Of a stretch of DNA of 64,000 nt, positions 12,099 through 24,000 are shown in pieces. Source of the stretch: Siphonodentalium dalli (taxonomy: Eukaryota; Mollusca; Scaphopoda; Gadilida; Siphonodentaliidae); the NCBI GenBank assembly GCA_032622095.1, contig CP136061.1, positions 61,065,627-61,129,626 of the forward strand, in the 5' to 3' direction. Every line of letters begins with the position of its first letter. The first letter of the stretch is position 1. The notes under the pieces were generated by a model. The model saw only the letters and a list, made by a program, of their open reading frames with translations, did no database searches and was not told the DNA's origin. The translations under genes were made by a program, and so were the position numbers.

Positions 12099-15000
12099 GT
12101 TAGATGCATATCTTTATGGCAATGAACTCATCAAGTTATACAAAAAATTAGCTCTATTTTCCGCTATTGTATGCTGTGGGGTATGATAAGAAACCATAAA
12201 TGTTGTGGACATAAATGCGCTGTATTTCCTAATTTCGTGCACAGTTCTTTTAATAGTCAGTAATAGTTGGTTATTGAGTACCGTAATATTATATACTAAT
12301 AACATAACATATTATTTAATATTACGAAATTGTGCAATATTAGCCCTGAGGTATGCATCAGAATATATTGGGCTTAAAGTTGCAAATTTAACCTGAAATA
12401 TCCTATGACGAGTATGACTCGGCATTTTCGTGGGGAATGCGACAGATGTGTCGTTCCAAAGCCAACTCACTTTGCAGTTCGCCCTGAAGACAGGTCGCCT
12501 TGCCGGATAACAACACTGTCAATAGGTGATTAGGTCGGGTGCTATAAACCCTTTGAACCTGTTTGTTGCAAAAAGCCAATGCACAAATGGCTTTACTAGT
12601 AACAAATTGGGTGCTGGATCTACTCGATCGTGGAGACAATCCCTTCACAATTAAGAGTCTTTACGACCAATATGATGAAGTTGGCGAGTATCAGATAGAT
12701 ACAGTAGATAACCTTGTTGGCTGGAAAACCGCACAGTTGACGTACGACATGTAAAAAGGGAATGTGGCATGTTAAATAAAATTCATGGTTGCATAGGGAA
12801 ACCTGACGGGTCCGTGACTACCCGCCCCCGAGACAACCCGCCCCCCTTTCACTCTGAGACAACCTGCCCCCGGACAACCCGCCCCCAAAAATCAATTAGC
12901 GGTAATCAGTGGCTAATTAGGAGGTGTGAGGGGATTATGAGATGTTTGTTTAACGAAATAGGGTTGTTTTTTATTGATTTTTATTTGATTTAACAACATG
13001 GACAACAATAAATAACAATAAATGTAATATAATAAATATAACTTATGAACACAAAAATGCATCAACGATCATATGTTTATTTATTACGAAGTTTAATGAA
13101 CGAAATTTAAAAACGGAATGAATGAATATGAACGAAGATTAAAAACACAATTTAATAAGTTTAACGAACAATGATTAATTTGGGGCTGTTGCTGCTGCTG
13201 CTGCTGTTGTCTGTCTGCACTGTGCCGGTCTCTTCTTCGTTCCGTAGACGTTTGAGCACTTCTTCAGAAAGCTGGCTGTTGTTAACCTCGGTGGATCGGA
13301 CATGTAATCATCCCAGAACTCCCTAATCTTCATGGCCTGGATAACTAGTGTAACGTGATCGGGATTCTGTGTCGAGATCTGCCGAGGTGACTCGGGTAGT
13401 CACCATCTGGGCCTCCTTCTGCAGAAATGGGACCATGGTATAAAAATCTAAGCCTGTTCCCATTGTATTCATTCGTCTATGGGCCATTCCACAGCGTCAC
13501 GGAGTGACACCTCACCCTTTTTCTGAGACAAAACACAGTGTAACACAAAATGTTGAAGCCTATTCCCATATTTTATGTTTCCATTTCATAGGGTACATGT
13601 TGAAGTGTAAAATGACATATGATCCATTGGTATACTCACTAGGGTTTTGATTCTATGGTGTGAGCAAATTGCCGTCACGGAGTGACGCTCACAAAATGGG
13701 TCAGTGGGGGTATGCTCACATAAGGTGTTAATTGAGAGCAACTACTTGATATATTCTTATAAAACTTATTTCATATTTGAAGCAATGGCCCACCTTCAAT
13801 ATGAAATATGCGAATATTTATATGATGTATGGTAACATTTAATACACTGCAATATGTGAATGTCACGGAGTGACATCGAAATTGTCACGGTGTGACGAGT
13901 GAGATTGTTGTATAACAAATTGTCTTAATTTCCGACTTCTCGTCCACCAATTTGTTTATTCAGCAATGTTTGAGTAAATTTGATCTCTAATTGTTGGTTT
14001 TGATAATGAATTGGACATATAAATGACCCATCGAGCTTTATATGTATATTCTACTGTACTGACTCTGAATATCCAAATACTTTGTCTGCCAATATTTATA
14101 GATCGATCCTCCAAATATGCTAATCTCACAGTGGCTATTTTAAAACTACCATACCAAGTCATAGAGATCTCAAATACACATGCAGTAATGCCAGTATATA
14201 TTGATTATCTGTTTACTGACTAAATTGGTTACTTTAATATTAAATGAGTAATTTGGCCCTTAGTATATAGGCTTGGCCATATGGAAATAGAGAAGTTGGA
14301 ATTATGTTTAGGTTTTGGTTTCACAAATTTGACATTATGTACCAGTAAAATGCACAAGTTAACATTATGTTTGTCAGGGAAATCCATATGAATTCAAAAT
14401 GACAGGGCTGGTGTAATGTACAGGGTTGTTATAAAAGTAGCCATAGTGAGATGTTGTAGATATGTCATGTACCTCATTTATATATATTAACCAATCCTTA
14501 TGAAGAATTGAGTGAATGGTTCAATCTTAGATTGAAAGATATCTACACAATTTTTAGTCATAGATTGCAGGAAATAACTCTTTAATAATATAACATGTGA
14601 AAGTATGAAAACTATATTCAACCAGTCAATAATAATACAATAATTTAACTCAAACCGATATAAGATTACTATATGCCTGTGTCTAAAATCTACAATTTTA
14701 ATCATTTCCATAAAATAAAATCAGTATTATAATTATGACTATTGATCACATTCACTTTCAAGAAATTATTTCAACCATGACATGGCAGACAGGCTATTTA
14801 AAAATATTTATATTTATGTCTGCTTTAATTTTATTATAGAGAATGAAGGAGTCTGGAAACTTTTCTTAGGCATATTTTCCGATTTATCAATATTAGACAA
14901 ACGTCATCAACAGGCATACAATAAATACAAATGAAAGTGTCAATGACACTGTAGCTCAACTTGGAAAGAGAATAATTTAATATATTACAGTCAATGGAGC

Positions 15001-18000
15001 GATTAGGAATGTGGAAAGTTGAATGTCTAATACTAGTAAAATCCAAGATGGCTGCTGGCGGCCATGTTTTCGGCCGAATGACCCCAAAATGAGTCGTTAC
15101 CATCTACATGCCATCGTTAACATCAATGACAAATTTTATGACGATCAGACTAAAGGTACGACATGTAGCCAAGAATTTAGTCATACAAAGAGTAAAATCC
15201 AAGATGGCTGCTGGCAGCCATGTTCTTTGGCCGAATGACCCCAAAATTACTCGTTCCCATCTACATGTCAATATTATCATCCATGACAAATTCCATGATG
15301 ATCAGATGAACAGTACGACCTGTGGCCCGTGCTATATATGGATTAAATTTTGAAATCCAAGATGGCCACTGGCGGCCATGTTTTTTGGCCGAATGACCCC
15401 AAAATGACTCGTTCCCATCTACATGTCATTATTAACATTCATGACAAATTTTATGATGATCAGACTAAAGGTACGACCTGTAGCTTGTGCTAAAGGATTT
15501 AGTCATACAAAGAGTAAAATCCAAGATGGCTGCTGGCGGCCATGTTTTTTGGCCGAATGACCCCAAAATGACTCGTTCCCATCTACATGTCATTGTTAAC
15601 ATCCATGACAAATTTTATGATGATCAGACTAAAGGTACGACCTGTAGCCCGTGCTAAAGAATTTAATCATACAAAGAGTAAAATCCAAGATGGCTGCTGG
15701 TGGCCATGTTTTTTGGCCGAATGACCCCAAAATGACTCGTTCCCATCTACATGTCATTGTTAACATCCATGACAAATTTCATGATGATCAGACGAACAGT
15801 ACGACCTGTGGCCCGTGCTAATGAATTAAATTTTGAAATCAAAGATGACCGCTGGCGGCCATGTTTTTTGTCCGTATGACCCCAAAATGACTCGTTCCCA
15901 TCTAAATTCCAATTTCAACAGCGCTGACAAATTTCATGACGATCAGACTAAATGTACGACCTGTAGCCCGTGCTAAAGGATTTAGTCATACAAAGAGTAA
16001 AATCCAAGATGGCTGCTGGCGGCCATGTTTTTTGGCCAAATGACCCAAAAATGACTCGTTCCCATCTGCATGTCATTGTTAACATCCATGACAAATTTTA
16101 TGATGATCAGACCAAATGTACAACCTGTAGCCCGTGTCAAAGGATTTAGTCATGCAAAGAGTAAAATCTAAAATGGCTGCCGGCGGCCATGTTTTTTGGC
16201 CGAATGACCCCAAAATTACTCGTTCCCATCTACATGTCAATATTAACAATCATGAAAAATTTCATGACAATAAGACAAACAGTGCGGCCTGTAGCCTGTG
16301 CTAATGGATTGAATTTTGAAATCCATGATGGCCACTGGCGGCCATGTTTTTTTTCGAATGACCCCAAAATGACTCGTTCCCATCTACATGTCAATGTCAA
16401 CATCCATGACAAATTTCATAATAATCGGACCAAAGGTACGAACTGTAGCCCGTGCTAAAGGAAATTGTTGACGAATCACGCACACACACACATACAATGT
16501 ACACACACACGCAGTTACGCACGACGGATACCAAGTCATGGCAATAGCTCAAACTTTACAAAGTAAAGTTGAGCTAAAAACACACAAAAACTCACCCATA
16601 TGATGTCTTAACCCTTAACAAAACTTACTCATTATGTATCTGTGAACTGGAAGTCTTAATTATATCACATTTGCAAATTTGTGATTTTGTCACTCCGTGA
16701 CGTCACGGAGTGACAACAATTATATGTACCATATACATACACTATAACAGTATCAGTATGAATTATTTAATGTTCCACGAAAAAGAGCAACCCCAATGCC
16801 TTACTTTCATATGACTTATAACATGTGGATGTTCACAATTAAATCTGAATTAAACTAAACGTCTTGTTTTTGTCACATGTCACGGAGTGACAACAAGACC
16901 AAAACCAAGAAGAAATATTTTCCAAATCAAGGAATCGGCAAACAAAATTAGTTAGGCTTTCTTAACATAACTGGTGGGGAAATACAATTACACAAAGTTA
17001 ACTATTTTATTGCACATATTTATGACCTGGTGTCTACATGAAACTTGGAGGGTTAAAACAACTGATTTGAACGCAATTAAATATAATTGATAGGTGATTC
17101 TACGTGTCTGTCATTTTATTACCGGAAGGGCCCAGAAAAAGTATTATATATCTCCACGAAGTGGTCGACTTCAATTTCAATAATAATTTAGGTGCAGAAA
17201 ATAATATTATGTTTTGAAATTTCATGAAAATTCAACTTTTTATGGAACGGCCCCTATGCCATGCTTTGATGTCGTTGTTGGTGCGGACGTCATATAGGTA
17301 TAAGCTTCAACTCTCTGGGGGGAATGATGAGCTCGTGATCCACTGGCGCTGCATGTAGTCTAGGACCTCCCTGATCTTTGAACCCTCAGACGTTCTGTCA
17401 TAGTACTCCTGGTATACCCAGTTCCGTCGGCATCGTTCAAAGGCTGTTTGTATACTCACCTCCAGTTAACATCAGTGAGATGAATCCCGATCACTAAGTG
17501 TTGTGATAACACACTGTGATAATGAACCATTTGCATCAAATGTTTATTTTGAAAGCACCCCTTTTAATTAGTCTTCACTTACCTTAAGTGCCGTTCAGTT
17601 GTCGAAACATCGTGTCATTCTTTATCTCAGTCCATAGTTATATTGAATCTCTGTCTCTATACATACATGTAGCTTCCAGAGGTTGAAAATCTGACCCTGC
17701 ACATGTGTGGTTTGGCTCCATTGGATTTGGTTGACTTCATGATTGATTTTGTGAAAGCAAACCAGGATGCTGGCCCCAACGACCTGAAGGATCAACGACT
17801 AGTATAAATCTCATACATATTCCACCTAGGGCTGCACGGTAATGAAAAAAACATATCGAATAACTAATTTTTCAACTAACCGAATAACTAACTAAATACC
17901 GAATAAGTAATCCAAGTCAGAATATCTGAGCATTTTCTCAACGTAGAGTTACCATTCGTAGCTTCCCAAATGGGACATAGTTTTGTATTTTGAAAGAATT

Positions 18001-21000
18001 AACAACGCATATTAATATTTACTGTGTACTTTTATTTAATTAACATGGACATCAACTTCATAATTATATAACAACATCACACCAACAAGAATACATTTCA
18101 CTTTAACCCGAAATGCGTCCACACCAATGACTTAGTGTTAACTTTTGCAAAAAAGATCCATTTTCAATTGAATTATGGGACAGCCTTCAGGTAGATATAT
18201 ACCAATGTTAATTATGTTTTCACAAGATATTATAGCGAACCCATTAGCTTTACTCAATTTTGTTTCACTGTCACGCCCATGTAGTGCCATCATTATCAAA
18301 GTCGCCATTGTTTTGTGTTGATTTAAGCTTTACTGCGGCGTGTGACGCTTATATGCACATGAGGTGCGACGTATGTAATTTCAAACCTGTCACAGTCAGT
18401 TAACACCAGCCTTTGAATGCAGACTAAGGGCGCCCTTTGTTTTATTCCCGGGATCATACGCAATAGAGACGCCGCTACTGACTGTCGCAAGCTGTGAATG
18501 AAACCCCATACCATCTTCCCTTAATTAGGTACACAAATGCGAAACTAAATATCCCACTATATAGCTCTACACGGATTATATCTCATAACATTTTATTTCC
18601 CTTTGCGAGTTTCGTTACAAGCCACATTGATTTCCAATGGTATATACGACAATTTTACTTAAAAAAAATCTTCATTCGATACCTTGAAATGGAAACCGAC
18701 GTACTCGATATAATGAATAGTCCAAAAATCTATTCGGTTTCTCTCGGTATTCAAATTGATATCGAATAAACGGTATATTATCGAAATACCGTGCAGCCCT
18801 AATTCCACCACCTTTGTTTGGCTTCGTTCGCCAAGCAGCGATCAACAGCTAGTACTTAGCAGCTCTTTATTTCACTGTCTGTCGGCAACTATCATTGTTT
18901 TTAGAACTGAGCCAGCTCCTGTCAATGACTGCAATATCAGTGAAGTTCATCGTACTGTTATAAACTAAGAGAACATTGCAGACTTCACAATTAGCCTGTA
19001 CATAAACACTATCTCAATCAAATTAAGATAATTTAAGGCTTCATTCAACTCTCATTTAATTAACGGGGCCGACTTCTCTGGGCATCATATGGGGCCGACT
19101 TCTCCGGATACTGGTGATAACTGTTGGCGAGTATGCTGGCATAGCAAGGCCATCTAAAGAATAAATGAGAGTAGTTTATTTACAAGGTGTATACAATCAA
19201 TCTTAAGTGTACGTTTTCTAATTCAGTGCATCCTAATTGATATATACAAAGAATTATATGTGTTTGATTCTATTATGAAGTGTTTTAGATAATTTAAAAC
19301 GTCCCAATTTTGTCCTACAACCCAGGGAATGAGGCGTTTGACATATATTCAGGGTTAAAAGATCTAAGTAGGTTCATTTGGGGATACAAGATCAAGGGAG
19401 CAAAGCACACTGCAGTTGAAAGCAGCTTTTAGGACAATCTCATGTGAACTTATTAGCATGGTGGACCCGACTCTTATCTAAATGACTAATTTATTCGCTC
19501 AATTTGACTTGTCAAGTTTGAGCTATTGCCATGGGTTGGCGTCAATCCATCAACAATTTCCTTTGGCTCACCCTACAGGCCGCATCCCTCATCCGATTGT
19601 TACCAAACTGCATATGGATCTTCAGGGTGACTTCTAGATGGAAGCCATCAGTTTTTTCCGAAGTTCATAAAAAAACATGGCCGCCGGCAGCAATTTTGGA
19701 TTTAAAATACAAACCCATCAGCACACCCTGCAGCCCGCGGCATGTTTAGGATCACCTCTAGATGGGAGCTATCAAATTTTAACGATTTTTGATGAAAAAC
19801 ATGGCTGCCAGCAGCCATCTTGAATTTTACTCATTGCATCACTACTAGTAAATTCTTTGGCACACCCTACAGACCACATCCCTCATCTGATCACCACCAA
19901 ACATCAAATGCATCTTCGGGGTGACCTCTAGATGGGAGCCATCGATTATTTCCGAAATTCATAATAAAACATCGCTGTAGGCAGCCATCTTGGAATTCAA
20001 ATTTGAATCCATCGGCGCGCCCTGCAGCCCACATTATTGGAAAAATATTTGAAATGAAAATAATTTCATCTACACATGTACAATACAAGCCCTTTACTGT
20101 AACTTTTTGACTTTTCTTTATTATCATTCTATTCATTGCTCCTTCCCAAGTTGACCTAAAGTTTCATTGACACTTTCGTTCAATTAAATAAGGTGTTGGT
20201 ACTACCAACAGCAATTTTATTATGGTGGTTAAAAGGGTCAGGTTACCACGAATCAGACGTCTGGTTCAATTGACCCTACCGCAATTAGCTGTGTGAGCCA
20301 ATGAGATAATTGCATTATACAGGCTGGAGCAATGGTCGCTTCTGCGAACAGGCGGTTAGACAAAAAGATTCATTTTACCGGCTTTACTCTATGTCGCTTT
20401 GCTTTTGTTTTGTATAAAAGAGTATTGGTTTCGTGTTGACACAATATAATAATATAACAGTAACAGAATCCAAAAGCTTCGCCCTATGGGCTTTTTGGAT
20501 TAGAAAATTATGAAATGTCACGCTGAGCCAGAGAGGTGACAAATGGAAATATGATGAGGGGATTAGGAAGGGCTAGATAAGCTTATTAGTGAAAACTATC
20601 AAATCAAACTATGTACACATTTGAGATAATGGACCACATAGTGTTATAATCTCCAAGGGATGATTTGTTGCAGAAAGAGGGACACTAAAATGGCCAAAGT
20701 ATATGACAGCACCTGTTAAATTCACCTGTTGTCGATTAATACAGGCTGATTAGGGCGCCTCTTCCTGGTAGCTTTCGGATTTGTGATGGTTAGATTTGGT
20801 ACATTATACAGCATTTATTGGTATATTTTGTGAATAAATGGTATTCATGGCATTTATATGTGGACTTACATACACAAACATTATGACAGACCAATGGAAT
20901 ATTAGGGAACTGTGATATGAAAAATAATTTCTCAATATACTGAAACATGTTTGTTCTATACGCGTAATGTGCCAATTATGAAGATTATTAATTGTTATTA

Positions 21001-24000
21001 TAACATATATTTTTTTTAATTTAAATGTCTTTATTAATTCCTTAGATATATAAGTCACGTTTTTACATAGCCCATACACACCCACGTGGCAGGGATAAGG
21101 GCGTTCTTTTTGTCTGAAATAAAAGGATTATTATATATTATACAGATGTTGTTCCATAACGCCCTTCTTGGTAATAGGGTGGTCTGCTCTACGTCATTGT
21201 GGCACACAGAGGCTCCATACACACGGCAAACAGTCCCTATATTATTCTAGGACATGTATAAACACTATATAGCAATATATGCGTATGTATTGGAACCTAT
21301 GTCTATGCCATTGCCCCCACTTTCTGTATAGGCATGGCATTTTCAAATTCTAAATTGGTGACTAAGGAGTTAATAAAGAAAAAAACAAATATCAGATGCT
21401 TTGGTGTATCGGGAAGGATGCATGGTTGGCTGCTACGTACGTATAGAATCTATAGATAGATAGTTTAGTCAAAGAGGTTGAAGGCGGTCGATGACAAAAC
21501 CATCTCCATATATGATCAATACGTTCACGTTCATAAGTCCAGTATAGGATCCAATATTGCCCATCTATTAGAATATGTATCATTATCCCGAAAAAAAACA
21601 ACCAGTTATCCAGAAAAAAACAATCAATTATGACATGGAACACTTTTTGATACCAGTATGGTGCATCTTCGAAAAAGTACAAAAAACTGACTACAACGGA
21701 TGAAAACATACAAGTCCTCAAATTTTTATCGAAATAGGGAAATTGTATGGTACACCATCGATAAATTGATAGATCGTGCGTCTATTGTGAAGAGATATAT
21801 TATAATAACATTGAATATTTATTATGTGTTACATATACAGCTTGACAAGAACAGTGGATATCCGAAATTATCGAACAATTTATCTCAAAATCGACGCCAT
21901 GTGCAGGTTCATTTTTCATCATGCTTCGGTGGTAATTTGCCCCTATAAAGAGCTTGTCGTCGCAAATAAACATTGAAACTGAATGTATGTAGCCTTCACT
22001 AAAGTACTTGTATCCTTGCTGTCGCGATTTCAATGAAGTGCCAGTCGAATTGAAGAACAATCCAGCGAAATCTGGTGGTAAGTCCACCAAATTTGAAACA
22101 CGTCGTTCCTTGTTGTCAGACATATCGACGTGTGATGTCTAACCTGCTATAATTCAGTCTGGCAATTTATGGCAGGCGTGGTTATCGCCGCTGGGCAGTA
22201 GCGTGAATTGTGGGTAGGCAAGGACCAGTCTATTGCATGAAATTTGGCAATATATATTATTCTCTCCCCTCTTGCATGTCGCATGGAATCCCAGAGTTAT
22301 TTTGGTCATTTACACTTGTGATTGATGGGACAAGCTAGAAAATCTAGCTTTTTGGACCCCCTGTTGTGAACCACTCTCTAACACTATTTAGCACTGCCTC
22401 AATGAGGAAGTATAACATGGACAAATAGTTTGAATGTTCGTCGTGTGACTGATGCGACACTGTTCGGACACAACTTTTGAGTACCCTCAAGCAAAGGAGC
22501 ACTAGATATAACAAATAATGTTACACTCATGTCTAATTGTCTCAATATATAACTAACTATTGCATTTATCTTCCCCCTAATATGATTTATGTTTCCATGA
22601 CCATGCCCATTAAAACCATGGAGTGATAGTTGGCGTGACTGATGGGACATTATTTTCGTGACTGATGGGACGCGTATCAACTTCTGCATGTTTTGTTGCA
22701 TTATTATACCCCCACTTTCGAAGAAAATGGGGGGTATACTGGATTGACTGCGTCCGTCCGTCCGTCTGTCACGCTTTCTCCCTCCATGTGTCCGTCCGTC
22801 CGTCCTCATAACTCGAACAACTATGAACCGATTTCAATAATTTTTTGTATGCAATCTCCTTAGGACTGCCTCTCCGCATGATGCTAATTGTGGTTCGGTC
22901 CGACTTTTTTTTTTTTAAGTTACACCTCATTTTCGACTTATTTTGACTTAGAAAATTCTGTCCGACTTTAACAAATATGAACCGATTTCAATAATTTTTG
23001 GTATACATGCTTCTCACAATACCCTCTCTACATGATGCGTCTAGGGATTGGCTCAGACTGTTTTTCGTAATATTACACTTCATTTTCGACTTATTTTGAC
23101 TTAGAAAATTCTGTCCGACTTAATAACTTTAACAAATATGAACCAATTTGAATAATATTTTCTGTACAAGCTTCTTGTGACACCATATCGATATAATTAG
23201 TCCAAATTTTTCTTTAAAGTTAAAAAAAAATTTTGTTGGGTTTACAGATAATGCGGGTTGAATTTGCCATGGTGGGGGTATGCTAGCACTCGAGTACACA
23301 CCTCTTGTTTTTGACAGGAAGTCATTGCTGACTTTTAAACACCATAGTTTTGAATCTTGACAACAATTACAATGAAAATTTAATTGAAACAGTCCTATAA
23401 TAAAATAATTTATTTGGAAATAATATGCCAGGATTTTGAGTTTGTGTTTGGCAGGAGATAGGAACATGCTTAAAGGCGATCATGTTGATTAGTGTGTACA
23501 TGTTGGGTTTATAGTTTAGAAGAGAAAGCATCTGTACACAATGATGGCATCAGTTGATACAGATGAAAATTGGCGACAAATTGGTACCTGTACATAGATA
23601 GTTAAGAGTCTCGGTAATATAAATATTTGAAGAAATTCTCACCATCTTTGCGACTACGCTGTTTGTTAGCATTTATATTGTTTTTATATTCCATTTTTAA
23701 ACAAAGGTCATATTATATTTATGTAATCAGTATGTCTGCCCGTCTGTCCATTGAAATTTTTTGTTTCCAATTGATAACTCTAGTTTGGATTATTTTATCT
23801 GAACCTAAGTTGTTATGTGTATTTCCCAGCTAAAATACAGGCCAAGTTCGAATATGGGTTCCATCCAATTATTTTTACACGAGTTACGAACTTACGGCCC
23901 TTTCTCAACTTAGAATTTGTATGTCTGTTAACATTTTTGGTTTCCTACCGATAACTCTAGTTTGGATTATTTGATCTGAACCAAAGTCAGTAGTTGTATT

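Noticed and set aside
15023-16458. Several 60-90-codon frames with GHVFWPNDPK phrases
   Set aside because: They are translations of the tandem-core repeat in both strands.
20270-20340. tRNA-like GGTTCAATTG box
   Set aside because: No matching acceptor stem, A box or cloverleaf could be drawn around it.
22399-22809. 136-codon minus-strand protein with an Arg/Gly-rich start
   Set aside because: Its N-terminus is the (GTCC)n part of the family U repeat and the rest spans unrelated intron sequence.
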